Positions 28,994-38,950 of a stretch of DNA of 64,000 nt are shown here, piece by piece. The stretch lies in assembly GCA_947174505.1 (NCBI GenBank), contig CAMWJF010000014.1:1-64000 (forward strand), in the 5' to 3' direction. Origin of the DNA: an uncultured Lachnospiraceae bacterium (GTDB lineage Bacteria; Bacillota; Clostridia; Lachnospirales; Lachnospiraceae). A model generated the notes under the pieces. That model did not search any database, was not told where the DNA came from, and saw only the letters and a program-made list of their open reading frames with translations. Both the position numbers and the translations under genes were made by a program. The stretch's first letter is position 1; each line of letters begins with the position of its first letter.

Positions 28994-30160
28994 TCATAAA
29001 TCTTTTAGCCGTATTCCCTTGGCCACGCTCAGAGTGATCCCAATTTCGATCAGCAAAAACATGACCGAAGAGCCTCCGTAGCTGATGAAAGGCAGGGAAA
29101 TGCCGGTGTTGGGAATCGTATTGGTGACCACGGCAATGTTCAGAATGACCTGAACGGCTATATGCCCCATCACACCCACTACAAGCAGCGCGCCGTAGAG
29201 GTCCGGCGCATTGTTGGCGATAATCATCAGCCGCCAGATCAGCATCAGAAACATGATGATAACGGCGATCCCGCCGAAAAGCCCCAGTTCCTCGCAGATA
29301 ATGGAAAAGATCATGTCATTCTGCGCCTCCGGCAGAAATCCTCTCTTCTGCATACTCTGCCCAAGCCCCTTGCCCAGCACGCCGCCGCTGCCGATGGCAT
29401 AGAGCGCCTGCAGCGTCTGGAAACCGGTATCGCTGGAATAAGCCTCCGGGTCCAGCCATGCCAGCACACGGGCTCCGCGGAAATCCAGATCGTCCACATG
29501 GGCCTGTGCCGTCTGCACTACGTAAAAGACTGCGGCAGCCGCCACCGCCAGCGTCAAAAGCCCTAACAGAAAGAACCTCTTATAATCCGGACAGGACACA
29601 AAAAGCATCAATACCGCAATCGCCATCACGATAATCGCTGAACTCAGGTTATTTGTAATCTGCCAGATCATCAGTGCAATCGGCATCGGTATCCCCAGCA
29701 CGAGCATAAACCCTTTGTTGGTACGGATCTGCTTTCCCATTTTACAGATCAGACTGGACAGAAACAGAATCATGCCCAGCTTCGCCACCTCCGCCACCTG
29801 TAGGGAGATCGGGCCTATGTACAGCCAGCGCGTCGCGCCGCCGGAACTGTAGCCGAAAGGAATGATCAGCAGGATCAGCACAGCGGAACCGATATACGCC
29901 GGCACCGCAAACCGTTCCCAGAAATGATAGGGAATGTTCGACACCACCATCATTGCCACAAGTCCCAGAATGGATGCAAAAAGCTGCTGCCTCAAATATC
30001 TGGTGGAATCCCCCAGCTTTAAGTTCGCCTCATAGGAGCTTGAGGAAAACACCATGACCATACCGAAGCCCACTAGAAAAAGCACGATAAACAGCAGGCT
30101 GTAATCCATAAAGCTCTCGCCCTTTTGTTGCCTTCTACGGGAAGCGTTTCTTTGTGCCAC
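28994..30160 (-). CDS. ftsW: Septal peptidoglycan polymerase FtsW (SEDS family)
   Basis: 388 residues with ten hydrophobic segments. Family motifs: GGATRWLYIGPISLQVAEVAK in the extracellular loop/TM5 region, and the C-terminal NTIPNTGISLPFISYGGSS. The start is GTG 30160, directly abutting the murD stop (TAAGTG) with GGAGAG upstream, so it is coupled to murD. FtsW polymerises septal glycan together with a class B PBP, two of which are encoded upstream in this cluster. SpoVE is the sporulation paralogue in Bacillus and could be an alternative name. Confidence 0.9.
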   Translation of the reverse strand: MAQRNASRRRQQKGESFMDYSLLFIVLFLVGFGMVMVFSSSSYEANLKLGDSTRYLRQQLFASILGLVAMMVVSNIPYHFWERFAVPAYIGSAVLILLIIPFGYSSGGATRWLYIGPISLQVAEVAKLGMILFLSSLICKMGKQIRTNKGFMLVLGIPMPIALMIWQITNNLSSAIIVMAIAVLMLFVSCPDYKRFFLLGLLTLAVAAAAVFYVVQTAQAHVDDLDFRGARVLAWLDPEAYSSDTGFQTLQALYAIGSGGVLGKGLGQSMQKRGFLPEAQNDMIFSIICEELGLFGGIAVIIMFLMLIWRLMIIANNAPDLYGALLVVGVMGHIAVQVILNIAVVTNTIPNTGISLPFISYGGSSVMFLLIEIGITLSVAKGIRLKDL

Positions 30161-31528
30161 TTAACAACTCTCCTCCATCTGATTCACCATTTCCTTAAAC
30201 ATCCGCCCCCTGACCTCATAATTCGGGAACATCCCCCAGCTCGCGCAGGCAGGAGACAGCAAAACCGCATCCCCCGGCTCCGCCCTCTCCACACATACCG
30301 AGAAGGCCTCCGCAAAGGTATCCGCAAGCACAATATTCTGAAGCCCGTGGCTCCTCGCGCACGCCGCAATCTTTTCCCGCGTCTGCCCGATCAGCACCAG
30401 ACACTTCACCTTGCCGTCGAACGCCTCAATCCATTCGTCGTATTCGCTCTGTTTATCATAGCCGCCGCCAAGTAACACCGTAGGCCGGTCCATCGCCCGG
30501 ATACCCTGAATGGCCGCGTCGGGATTGGTTCCCTTGGAATCGTTGTAGTAGTCCACCCCGCGCTTTGTGGCCACAAACTCGATCCTGTGCTCCACCGGCG
30601 CAAACCCTCTGATCACGGACAGAATTTCCTTCATCGGCACGCCGCAGGCCGTCGCAACCGCCATGGCCGCCATCACGTTTTCCACGTTGCAGACGCCGAC
30701 CAGCTTCATATCATGTATGTCCATGAGCCTTTCGCCCACCCCGCCCTTTGCCTGAAAGATTTCCTCTCCTTCCAGATAAAACCCGTCCTCCAGCCTTCTT
30801 ACCGAGGAGAACCATACCACCCGCGCCGGGCACCGTTCCCCGAATGCCCTCGTGTAGCTGTTTTCATAGTTCAGGACACAGATTTCCTCCTTTGTCTGGT
30901 TTTTGCAGACCGCCTCCTTCGCCGCTGCGTAATTCTCCATGGTATGATGGCGGTTCAGATGATCCGGCGTAATGTTCAGGATCGCGGAAACCTTCGGCTT
31001 AAACCGGTCTATCGTCTCCAGCTGGAAGCTGCTGATCTCCGCAACCGTCACGGTCTCCTCCGTGGAATCCAGCGCCGTCAGCGTGTAGGGGTTCCCGATA
31101 TTTCCCACCACATCCACATCCTTACAGTGGGCCGCCATGATCGCCCCCACAAGGGAGGTGGTTGTCGTTTTTCCGTTTGTCCCCGTAATGGCAATGACCG
31201 TTCCCTTCCCCAGTTCATAGGCAAGCTCGATCTCACCCCAGATTTTCACACCCCTTTTTCGGAACCCCTCCACAAAGGCTGTGTCCGTGGGAACGCCGGG
31301 ACTTAAAACCACAAGCTCCACCGAAGCCTTCTGCACCTCCGGCAATGTGCCGATCACGATTTCCGCCTCTGTACCGGGTGCGAATTTTCCCCTCACTTCC
31401 TCTATATCCAGCTTTTCATTCTCGTCAAACAATACGGGCTTCGCCCCCGCATGGTTTAACGCCTCCACAGCCCCGATCCCGCTCAGGCCGGAACCGACCA
31501 CGAGAACCTTTTTCCCCCTTATATCCAT
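30161..31528 (-). CDS. murD: UDP-N-acetylmuramoylalanine-D-glutamate ligase MurD
   Basis: 455 residues from ATG 31528 (GGAGG upstream; the ATG four codons earlier overlaps that site). Domain 1 binds UMA (KKVLVVGSGLSGIGAVEAL). The ATP loop is AITGTNGKTTTT, with conserved NITPDHLNRH and YNDSKGTNPDAA. It adds D-Glu to UDP-MurNAc-Ala in the cytoplasm. It sits between mraY and ftsW as usual. Confidence 0.94.
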   Translation of the reverse strand: MDIRGKKVLVVGSGLSGIGAVEALNHAGAKPVLFDENEKLDIEEVRGKFAPGTEAEIVIGTLPEVQKASVELVVLSPGVPTDTAFVEGFRKRGVKIWGEIELAYELGKGTVIAITGTNGKTTTTSLVGAIMAAHCKDVDVVGNIGNPYTLTALDSTEETVTVAEISSFQLETIDRFKPKVSAILNITPDHLNRHHTMENYAAAKEAVCKNQTKEEICVLNYENSYTRAFGERCPARVVWFSSVRRLEDGFYLEGEEIFQAKGGVGERLMDIHDMKLVGVCNVENVMAAMAVATACGVPMKEILSVIRGFAPVEHRIEFVATKRGVDYYNDSKGTNPDAAIQGIRAMDRPTVLLGGGYDKQSEYDEWIEAFDGKVKCLVLIGQTREKIAACARSHGLQNIVLADTFAEAFSVCVERAEPGDAVLLSPACASWGMFPNYEVRGRMFKEMVNQMEESC

Positions 31529-31553
31529 AACAACCTCCATATCCCTCTATACA

Positions 31554-31579
31554 GAGAATGCCGTTTTTCAGGCACTCTC
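31554..31579. repeat. Intercistronic stem-loop repeat, short copy C (mraY-murD)
   Basis: GAGAATGCC / GGCACTCTC with a GTTTTTCA loop lies directly after the mraY stop codon. It is the first hairpin of the repeat seen at 27579 and 49600; the second hairpin is missing. Confidence 0.6.
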
Positions 31580-32537
31580 ACTTTATCCCAAACAGCGCCA
31601 CAAGGCACAGCAGCGCCGTCACAATCGAAAATACTGCCACCACCCGCGTTTCCGACCAGCCGCACAGCTCGAAGTGGTGATGGATCGGCGCCATCTTAAA
31701 GATCCGTTTGCCGCCTGTCAGTTTAAAATAAGTGACCTGCAGGATGACCGACAATACCTCGATCATATAAATAAAGCCCACAATTACGATAAAGAGAGGC
31801 ATCTGCATCATGTACGCCGCAGCCGCCACGAAGCCGCCGAGCGCAAGCGACCCCGTATCCCCCATAAAGACGCTGGCCGGATGCACATTAAAGAGAAGAA
31901 ATCCCAAAAGCGCGCCCACCACCGCGCAGGTGATCGGCTCAATCCCACTGTCAGTCCCGATCGCCACCACCGTAAAGAAGGTCGCAACCAGCACGGTCAC
32001 AGAGCTTGCCAGACCGTCCAGGCCATCCGTAAAGTTCGTGCCGTTCACCGTCCCGATCACCACAAAAAACAGAATCGGAATGTTCATCCAGCCAAAATCC
32101 AGATAAACCCCGTCAAGAAAGGGCACCTTCATGGCCAGCGATACGTCCGTATACCTTTGCAGATAAAACACGAAAATCCCCGTCACCAGAAACTGCAGGG
32201 CAAACTTCTGCCAGGCCCGGAGGCCCATGGAGCGTTTCAGAACCACCTTAATATAATCGTCCAGAAAACCTACCAGCCCGAAACCAAGCGTGAGAAACAG
32301 CACCGGGATAATGCCCGGGTAATCCTGTACGAAAAGAAGGGATGCAATGACCACACTGACCAGAATCAGGATACCTCCCATAGTCGGCGTTCCGTTTTTC
32401 TTTAAATGGCTCTCCGGCCCTTCCGTCCGCTCCGTCTGTCCCACCTTCAGCCTGCGCAGAAAAGGGATCACCACGGGCCCCAGAAACACGCTGATCGCAA
32501 AGGATACCAAAACCGAAATTAAAATCACACTGTTCAT
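31578..32537 (-). CDS. mraY: Phospho-N-acetylmuramoyl-pentapeptide transferase MraY
   Basis: 319 residues and ten membrane segments. Conserved cytoplasmic motifs: FLDDYIK, GTNFTDGLDGLA, FMGDTGSLALG and APIHHHFE. It attaches phospho-MurNAc-pentapeptide to undecaprenyl phosphate to give lipid I. Lipid II formation would need MurG, which is not in this cluster. Confidence 0.95.
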   Translation of the reverse strand: MNSVILISVLVSFAISVFLGPVVIPFLRRLKVGQTERTEGPESHLKKNGTPTMGGILILVSVVIASLLFVQDYPGIIPVLFLTLGFGLVGFLDDYIKVVLKRSMGLRAWQKFALQFLVTGIFVFYLQRYTDVSLAMKVPFLDGVYLDFGWMNIPILFFVVIGTVNGTNFTDGLDGLASSVTVLVATFFTVVAIGTDSGIEPITCAVVGALLGFLLFNVHPASVFMGDTGSLALGGFVAAAAYMMQMPLFIVIVGFIYMIEVLSVILQVTYFKLTGGKRIFKMAPIHHHFELCGWSETRVVAVFSIVTALLCLVALFGIK

Positions 32538-32567
32538 GCTTATCTCCCGCTCCTTATCACCAGTCCA

Positions 32568-34313
32568 TTACTTACCAGTATATATCTTTTCCTCCAAATA
32601 TGGAAGAATATTCTCAAAAAGCTGCCTCACCACCGGGGCGGCTATCTGTCCGCCATAATAAGTTCCCTGCGGATTATGGATGATCGCCAGGGCAAGGACC
32701 TGCGGGTTATCCGCCGGGGCAAATCCCAGAAAAGAGGCAATATACTTGCCGCTCCCACGGGGCAGAGTCTGGCTGGTAGCAGTCTTTCCTCCCACCCGGT
32801 ACCCCTCCACCGCGCCGTTCTTTCCGCTTCCCTCTGCCACCACCTGTTCCAGAATGTAGCGCATCGTCTCGGACGTCTCACCGGACACCACATCCTCCCT
32901 CACCGGGTAGGTGAAGGACTCGCTGTCGCTCCCGTCAGCCCTCACCGCACGCACCGCAAAATGGGGCGTAATGCGTCTGCCGCCGTTGACGATGGACGAC
33001 GCCGTTGTGGCAAGCTGGATCGGCGTGATCTGAAAGGACTGTCCGAAAGAGATGGTGGCAAGCTCCACCGGCCCGATATTTTCCATCTTGTGCATGATCG
33101 TCCCCGCCTCGCCCGGCAGATCGATTCCCGTCTTATCCAGAAGCCCGAACTGCCGGAAATAGGAATAATACCGCTCCACGCCTATGCGGAGCCCGACTGT
33201 TATGAAGACGGGATTGCAGGAATTCATCGTACCCTGCACGAAATCCTCCGCCCCATGTCCTCCCACCTTGTGACAGCGGATTTTCCGGTCCTCCACCATG
33301 ATAAAACCGGGACAGCTGAAAGTGTCTGAGGGCTTCACCGACCCGGATTCCAGCCCCGCCGCAGCCGTGATGATCTTGAAGGTGGAACCCGGCTCGTAAG
33401 TATCGTTGATGCAGCCGTTTCTCCACATGGCGTTTAAAAGCTCCTGCCGCTTTTTCTCGGAGAACGCCATAGCATCCATGCCGCCCGGCAGCGTGTACGG
33501 ATTATTTAAGTCGAACTCCGGCACATCCACCATGGCCAGAATCTCCCCGTTCTGCGGATTCATCACCAGAATGGAAACGCGGTCCGCCTCCTTGGTCTCC
33601 ATGGTCTGCATGGCAAGCTGGGTGGCATAGCTCTGGATATTGATATCCAGACTGACATAAAGATCACGGCCGCTTACCGGCTCCACCCTCTCCTCGCCCT
33701 CCTCATCCTGCTCTACGCCCTTGGCGTCGGTCACCGTTAAGATCGTTCCCGCTTCGCCTTTCAAATATTCCTCATAAACAACCTCAAGCCCTATGATACC
33801 CTGATTGTCCCCGCCGGTAAACCCCAACGCCTTGGAAGCCAGCGTATCGTAAGGATAATAGCGCTTGTAATCCTCATCCACCTTAACCCCGTCAAGCCCC
33901 CTGGCCCTGATGGAGTCGCCCACCGCCTTATCCACATTGCTCTTTATCTTCTCAATGGAAGAATATTTCTCAACCCGCTTTCTGACATACTCCTCCGATA
34001 ATCCCAGCTCCCTGGAGAGGACGTCGATCACCTCCTCCGCATCCGAAATCTGGCTGTGGATCACGGAAACCGTACAGACCGTCTTATTATCCGCCAGAAT
34101 TTTGCCGTTCGCGTCTATGATACGCCCTCTGGCCGCCTTGATGCTTCTCTCCCGCTCGTGCAGCTCCTTTGCCTTAAGCGTATAATATTCAGACTGGAAC
34201 ACCATCAGATAGACCAGCCTTCCCGCCAGCCCCAAAAGCACCAGCACACACAGGAAAAATACGGTAACCGTCTTACTCCTGTGATAGGTTTTATGGTTCA
34301 TCTTCCCTTCCAT
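32568..34313 (-). CDS. Class B penicillin-binding protein, SpoVD/PBP2B-like
   Basis: About 581 residues: one N-terminal membrane anchor, a dimerisation domain (ERERSIKAARGRIIDANGKILA) and a transpeptidase domain with EPGSTFK (catalytic Ser about 311), SCN (about 366) and KTA at about 511 where KTG is usual. To my knowledge KTA in GGKTATSQ is a recurrent variant in clostridial SpoVD-like proteins, so it is unlikely to be inactivating. There is no C-terminal PASTA domain. Two class B PBPs in tandem before mraY is the normal clostridial arrangement (division PBP plus SpoVD). Start uncertain between ATG 34313 and ATG 34301. Confidence 0.87.
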   Translation of the reverse strand: MEGKMNHKTYHRSKTVTVFFLCVLVLLGLAGRLVYLMVFQSEYYTLKAKELHERERSIKAARGRIIDANGKILADNKTVCTVSVIHSQISDAEEVIDVLSRELGLSEEYVRKRVEKYSSIEKIKSNVDKAVGDSIRARGLDGVKVDEDYKRYYPYDTLASKALGFTGGDNQGIIGLEVVYEEYLKGEAGTILTVTDAKGVEQDEEGEERVEPVSGRDLYVSLDINIQSYATQLAMQTMETKEADRVSILVMNPQNGEILAMVDVPEFDLNNPYTLPGGMDAMAFSEKKRQELLNAMWRNGCINDTYEPGSTFKIITAAAGLESGSVKPSDTFSCPGFIMVEDRKIRCHKVGGHGAEDFVQGTMNSCNPVFITVGLRIGVERYYSYFRQFGLLDKTGIDLPGEAGTIMHKMENIGPVELATISFGQSFQITPIQLATTASSIVNGGRRITPHFAVRAVRADGSDSESFTYPVREDVVSGETSETMRYILEQVVAEGSGKNGAVEGYRVGGKTATSQTLPRGSGKYIASFLGFAPADNPQVLALAIIHNPQGTYYGGQIAAPVVRQLFENILPYLEEKIYTGK

Positions 34314-34384
34314 CAAAGAGAAACCTCACAAAAAGGTATTAATATAATCTATTATCCTTTTTCTGAGGTTATTCTCACTTCCCG

Positions 34385-36679
34385 CTATTCTGTTTCCTCT
34401 CCTGTTCCCGGCGGTGCAGGCAGTGACCACTCGCCGCCGGAACCGTCCCCGGATTCTTCATCCGAAGAATTTCCGATGCCTACCCTGGTACCGATCTGCG
34501 GATCATAAAAATCTCCCGTACTCGGGTCTACCAGATAGCCGGTTTCCGGGTCAAGGGGAAAGTCTTTCCACACTTCGTTCGGTCCCGTCGGTTCTTCCTC
34601 CGACCCTTCCGTGCCGCCCTCTGTGGGTACGTCTCCTTCCCCTCCTTCAGAACCGCCCTCGCCCCCTTCTTTCGGGATCGGATTTCCCTCCTCGTCCAGT
34701 TCCTCCTCCGGCTCCGTGCCCTGCGGCGTCCTGATCTGAATCTGAAGCTGTTCTAATTCCTCCCGCTCCGCATCGCTCAGCTCCTCCGTCATAAAGATAT
34801 TCATGTAAGGAAGCACTTCTGTCAGGATTTTTTTCACGATTCTAGTGGCATATTTCGCGTCGTCCTGGTGCACCACATTGGGCCTGTCCACCACCACATA
34901 AATAACCACCTGCGGGTCGTCAGCGGGCGCATATCCCATAAAAGAAACCACATACTCTCTATTTTTTCTAGGCAGCGTCTCCGCAGTCCCCGTTTTTCCT
35001 CCTATCATATATCCCGCGGGCCTTGCCGTATGTCCGGTGCCGTTTTCCCCGCTCACAACTGTGTTGCAGTATTCGATAATCTTATCGCTGGTAGACCGGG
35101 AAATGGTCTGCTTTAAAAGCCTCGGCTCGATATTCTCTATGGTAGCGCCGTCTGCAGTGGTAATCCGGCTCGCCACATGGGGCGCATAGTAATAACCGCC
35201 GTTAATCAGCGAGCAGAAGCCCGTAATCATCTGAATCATCGTAGCATTAAAGGTCTGCCCGAAGGAGTTGGTGGCAAGATCCGTTATCGCGATGTTATCT
35301 GCATGGTAGATCATACTCGCCGTACGCGCCTCACCCGCCAGATCGATGTTCGTCTTAAGTCCAAAGTTAAAGGCGTGCTGATAATTTACAAATTCCGCCT
35401 TACCAAGCGCAAACGCCACATTCATCAGCACCACGTTGCAGGAGCGCTCCACGCCCTGCTGTACCGTAAGCGGCCCGTCCCCGAAGGTCTGGTGGCATTT
35501 GATGTCATAGTCGCCCACATGAAGCTTTCCCTCGCAGTTATAGGTCTCATTGCCGGTGATGGCGCCGCTCTCCAAAGCCGCCGCCACCGTGAAAGGCTTG
35601 AACACCGATCCCGGTTCGTAGGCGTCCACAATGCAGAAATTCTTCCACAAAGCGTTTAAATGCTGGTACATGACCTCGTCGTTCATGCCTGCAATGGACT
35701 CCTGCGTCACATATTCCGCCACGCCGTCCGTCCTGACCCGCTTCCCGTCTTTGTCAAGAAGAGGCATACCGACCAGATTTTCCGTATTTCTGACGTCATT
35801 TAAGTCAAAAACCGGGTAACTCGCCATAGCCAGCACACTGGCGGTATTCGGATCCATAATGACACAGCCGATATTTTCCGCCCCGTTGCCGGGTCTGGCG
35901 TTGTCCTTGTACTCCTCGTTAAACTCCTTCAGATACTTTTCCACGATGGTCTGGATGTTCGCGTCCAGACTAAGCTGAATATTGTTTCCGTCCCTCGCCG
36001 CGATCGTCGTGCGCTCCAGCGTGGAATCATCGTTAAGATAGCCGTACTCCCTGCCGTTAACGCCGCTCAAAATATCATTATAATACTCCTCCAGCCCGTA
36101 GGTACCTGCATTGTCACCCGTGGTAAAACCGATGAGGTCACAGGCAAGAGAGCCGTTCGGATACTCCCTTTTATACTCGTCCTCGAACCAGACACCCTTG
36201 ATGTTGGCTCCCAGCTCCTCGTCGTCGCAAAATTCCTCAAAGGCTATTTTCTTCTCATATTCCACCCGCTTTGCCATCACATAGTAGGCGGAATTCGGAT
36301 GTCCGGCTATATAGGCCCTGACCGGCTCGGGATCAATATCAAAAAAACGTTTCAGCGCATTTAAGGTAGGCTCCAGATACTCCTCTTTCCGAAGCAGCAG
36401 TCTGGTATCCAGAATGACATTATAAACCTTATTGCTCACCGCCAGCACCGTGCCGTTGGAATCCACGATTTCTCCACGTTTAAAAGGTATTATCGCAGAG
36501 TCGTACTCCTGATGCGACAATACCTGTTTCTTGTACTCTTCCCCGTTATCCCTGTTAATTAGGAACAGCCGGGCGCTGAGTCCCATGAAAGCCACCAGAA
36601 TAAACAAAAACAGCACCAGCAGCTTTTTCTGCATTTTAATTGTAAATTTCAGTACGGAATTTCTTCTCTTATTACCCAA
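34385..36679 (-). CDS. Class B penicillin-binding protein for septation (FtsI/PBP2-like) with acidic C-terminal tail
   Basis: 764 residues. Membrane segment about 18-40, pedestal domain (FKRGEIVDSNGTVLAVS), transpeptidase with EPGSVFK, SCN and GGKTGTAE all intact. From about residue 640 there is a roughly 120-residue tail rich in Glu, Gly, Pro and Ser (EGGEGGSEGGEGD...), a low-complexity extracytoplasmic extension not needed for catalysis. It lies after ftsL and before the SpoVD-like gene, so it is the probable septal transpeptidase partner of FtsW. Confidence 0.88.
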   Translation of the reverse strand: MGNKRRNSVLKFTIKMQKKLLVLFLFILVAFMGLSARLFLINRDNGEEYKKQVLSHQEYDSAIIPFKRGEIVDSNGTVLAVSNKVYNVILDTRLLLRKEEYLEPTLNALKRFFDIDPEPVRAYIAGHPNSAYYVMAKRVEYEKKIAFEEFCDDEELGANIKGVWFEDEYKREYPNGSLACDLIGFTTGDNAGTYGLEEYYNDILSGVNGREYGYLNDDSTLERTTIAARDGNNIQLSLDANIQTIVEKYLKEFNEEYKDNARPGNGAENIGCVIMDPNTASVLAMASYPVFDLNDVRNTENLVGMPLLDKDGKRVRTDGVAEYVTQESIAGMNDEVMYQHLNALWKNFCIVDAYEPGSVFKPFTVAAALESGAITGNETYNCEGKLHVGDYDIKCHQTFGDGPLTVQQGVERSCNVVLMNVAFALGKAEFVNYQHAFNFGLKTNIDLAGEARTASMIYHADNIAITDLATNSFGQTFNATMIQMITGFCSLINGGYYYAPHVASRITTADGATIENIEPRLLKQTISRSTSDKIIEYCNTVVSGENGTGHTARPAGYMIGGKTGTAETLPRKNREYVVSFMGYAPADDPQVVIYVVVDRPNVVHQDDAKYATRIVKKILTEVLPYMNIFMTEELSDAEREELEQLQIQIRTPQGTEPEEELDEEGNPIPKEGGEGGSEGGEGDVPTEGGTEGSEEEPTGPNEVWKDFPLDPETGYLVDPSTGDFYDPQIGTRVGIGNSSDEESGDGSGGEWSLPAPPGTGEETE

Positions 36680-36691
36680 AAAACCACCTGC

Positions 36692-37150
36692 TTAATCGTG
36701 CTGCGGAATCTCCGCCATCTGTTTCACATAGTCGCTGTTTTCACTGGTGAAGGAAATGATCTGCCCTTCCTGCGCATACTGCATGCCCAGCTCCTGAATC
36801 GCGATTCTTCTGATTTCCTCCAGATCCACACTGCTCGTAATTCTGCTGTAATTCTCCTCGTTCGCTACCTTTAAAGCATTAAGCTGTCTCTCCAGTGTAG
36901 AAATATGCTTCACGCTGTTTGTGATATCCGACTGCAGTCCGATATAATACACCAGAATCATGCCAGTGGCAACCAGAGCCGCCCCAAGGAACAAAACATA
37001 GCCGGCGCTCATGTGCTTCGCCCGCTCCCTGTTCCTTCTCACGGTGTTATTTACTTTTTTCTTCGGCCTGTCGTCGCCTCTTCTCTCCGGCTGTATGTTT
37101 CTGACCGTATTACCATAAACATAGTGTGCGTTTCGCCGTACTGCTGCCAT
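36692..37150 (-). CDS. ftsL: Cell division protein FtsL
   Basis: 152 residues: basic N-terminal tail, one membrane segment (about 48-70, YVLFLGAALVATGMILVYYI) and a coiled coil (VKHISTLERQLNALKVANEENY) ending in a short extracytoplasmic part. Position between rsmH and the first PBP identifies it, since FtsL sequences are poorly conserved. It joins DivIB and DivIC in the regulatory complex that activates septal synthesis. Confidence 0.82.
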   Translation of the reverse strand: MAAVRRNAHYVYGNTVRNIQPERRGDDRPKKKVNNTVRRNRERAKHMSAGYVLFLGAALVATGMILVYYIGLQSDITNSVKHISTLERQLNALKVANEENYSRITSSVDLEEIRRIAIQELGMQYAQEGQIISFTSENSDYVKQMAEIPQHD

Positions 37151-37268
37151 AATTCCTGTTTCCCCTCTTTATTTATATCTCTATATTTCAATATTGCTTT
37201 CTTACTGATCGTTTCCCTTTTTCCGCCCGCTCCGGCAGATATGTCTTCTCCGCCGCTGCACGAACCTT

Positions 37269-38204
37269 TTATCTCTTCTCAAACACCCGCAGCTTCGCGC
37301 TTTTTGCCCGGCTGTTTTCCTCCGTTTCCCTTGCAGACGGCAGGATGGGTTTTCTTGTGACCACACACCCTTTTGACACCTGTCCGCACACACAGACCGG
37401 AAAATCCGACGGGCAGGTACATGGGCTTTCGTTTTTCCGGAAGGCGGACTTTACAATCCGGTCTTCCAAAGAATGGAAGGTAATCACGCAGAGTCTCCCG
37501 CCCGGATTCAGGAGAGCAATCAGCCCGTCCAGAGAACCTTTCAGCACTTCCAGTTCTCTGTTACACTCGATCCTGACTGCCTGAAAAGTCCGCTTGGAGG
37601 GATGCCCTCCCGTGGCCCGCATCTTCGCCGGAATCGCCGCCCTGATGATCTCATTCAGCTCTCCCGTAGTTTCCACCGGCTTGTCCTTCCTCGCCGCCAC
37701 GATATGCTTCGCTATATTCTTCGCAAACCTCTCCTCGCCATAATCCCGTAAAATCCGGGTAAGCTCCGCCTCTGCATATTCGTTTATGATCTCTCTCGCG
37801 CTCAAGGTCTGTCTCTGGTCCATCCTCATGTCCAGCGCGGCATCATATCTGTAGGAAAAGCCTCTATCCTCATTGTCGAGCTGATAAGAGGAAACGCCCA
37901 GATCCAGCACAATGCCATCCACGCCATATATGCCGATTCCCGCAAGCGCTGCCGCCGCATTCGCGTAATTGTCGCGGATCAGGGTAACCCGGTCCCTGTA
38001 CGGTTCCAGCCGTTTCCCGGCCGCTGCGATGGCGTCCTCGTCCTGATCAATGCCGACCAGCCTTCCTTCCCCTGTAAGCCTTCCGGCCACCTCATAAGCA
38101 TGTCCGCCGCCGCCAAGCGTCCCGTCCAGATAAATGCCCTGCGGTTTTATGTCCAGATTTTCTATGGTTTCCCCAAGGAGCACTGAGGTGTGCTTAAATT
38201 CCAT
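37269..38204 (-). CDS. rsmH: 16S rRNA (cytosine1402-N4)-methyltransferase RsmH
   Basis: 311 residues. SAM-binding motif [12 protein letters not shown] near the N-terminus, [10 protein letters not shown], and the conserved [15 protein letters not shown] and [12 protein letters not shown]. It methylates C1402 in the ribosomal decoding centre. Second gene of the dcw cluster directly after mraZ. Confidence 0.95.
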   Translation of the reverse strand: MEFKHTSVLLGETIENLDIKPQGIYLDGTLGGGGHAYEVAGRLTGEGRLVGIDQDEDAIAAAGKRLEPYRDRVTLIRDNYANAAAALAGIGIYGVDGIVLDLGVSSYQLDNEDRGFSYRYDAALDMRMDQRQTLSAREIINEYAEAELTRILRDYGEERFAKNIAKHIVAARKDKPVETTGELNEIIRAAIPAKMRATGGHPSKRTFQAVRIECNRELEVLKGSLDGLIALLNPGGRLCVITFHSLEDRIVKSAFRKNESPCTCPSDFPVCVCGQVSKGCVVTRKPILPSARETEENSRAKSAKLRVFEKR

Positions 38205-38274
38205 TCCGTCATTCCTTTATCCTAAATATATCCGAGTTGCCCCATTGCTTCGCAGCCACCCGTTTTTGCAGTCA

Positions 38275-38706
38275 TCAGATTCCAAGTCCAAGCTCCGCCA
38301 TATGCTCCGCAATCTCATCCATGTCCTCAAAGGCCGCTACATCTTCAAAGCGTTCTTTGCCCCAGATCTCTATCCTGCTGCCGACGCCGACTAACACCAC
38401 ATCTTTCGTCAGCGCCGCAAACTCCCGCAGCACATTGGGGATCAGAATTCTCCCCTGTTTATCCACTTCCGCTTCCGTTGCTCCCGCCAGAAAAAAACGA
38501 ACGAACTGTCTGGCCTCTTTATTGGTGATGGGCAGGGATCTGAGTTTTTCTTCAAAGCGTTTCCACTCTTCGTTATCATAAACAAACAGACAGCCGTCCA
38601 GCCCCTTGGTCACCACAAAAACGTCTCCCAGGATCTCCCTGAATTTCGAGGGGACAATCAGCCTGCCCTTTGCATCAATTGTGTGATTGTACTCTCCCAT
38701 GAACAT
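38275..38706 (-). CDS. mraZ: Transcriptional regulator MraZ
   Basis: 143 residues from ATG 38706 (AGGGTG upstream). It has two SpoVT/AbrB-like repeats: [22 protein letters not shown] and [21 protein letters not shown]. MraZ forms ring-shaped oligomers that bind direct repeats in front of its own gene and control the dcw operon. Such a repeat array is present here 70-100 bp upstream. Confidence 0.95.
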   Translation of the reverse strand: MFMGEYNHTIDAKGRLIVPSKFREILGDVFVVTKGLDGCLFVYDNEEWKRFEEKLRSLPITNKEARQFVRFFLAGATEAEVDKQGRILIPNVLREFAALTKDVVLVGVGSRIEIWGKERFEDVAAFEDMDEIAEHMAELGLGI

Positions 38707-38771
38707 ATGCAATCACCCTGCCCGCCTGTAACACCGTACCCTATGTGGTCTGCCACGAAAAAGGAATGTTA

Positions 38772-38812
38772 ATGCCACTTTGTACCACTTCACTCCACTT
38801 TTCACCACTTTT
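38772..38812 (-). promoter_or_regulatory. MraZ-box array: four AAGTGG repeats every 10 bp
   Basis: Minus-strand AAGTGG occurs at 38805-38810, 38795-38800, 38785-38790 and 38775-38780, exactly 10 bp apart, so all four face the same side of the helix. The unit matches the published Mollicutes MraZ motif (AAAGTG followed by a short spacer). Expected function: autoregulation of mraZ and the division operon. Confidence 0.85.
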
Positions 38813-38912
38813 AAACCAATTCTATCTTATTTCAGGGGATAATGCAAGGAAAATGTGCTGATCCGGCTGGAAAAAATGACGCGCATTAAGGTTGACACAA
38901 GTTTTCTGCGAA

Positions 38913-38950
38913 ATAAAAGACGGACACAAACGTTTTACTTTGTGTCCGCC
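38913..38950 (-). terminator. Terminator overlapping the end of lgt
   Basis: On the minus strand GGACACAAA pairs with TTTGTGTCC and the stem is followed by GTCTTTTATTT. The first arm is inside the lgt coding region. It ends the ychF-lgt unit before mraZ. Confidence 0.85.

Noticed and set aside
31281-32405. 374-codon plus-strand open frame over murD/mraY
   Set aside because: Shadow of the real minus-strand genes: Arg/His/Pro-rich composition, no ribosome site, no family resemblance.
32568-34313. KTA instead of KTG as an inactivating change in the SpoVD-like PBP
   Set aside because: The context GGKTATSQ is, to my knowledge, a common clostridial variant, and all other motifs are intact.
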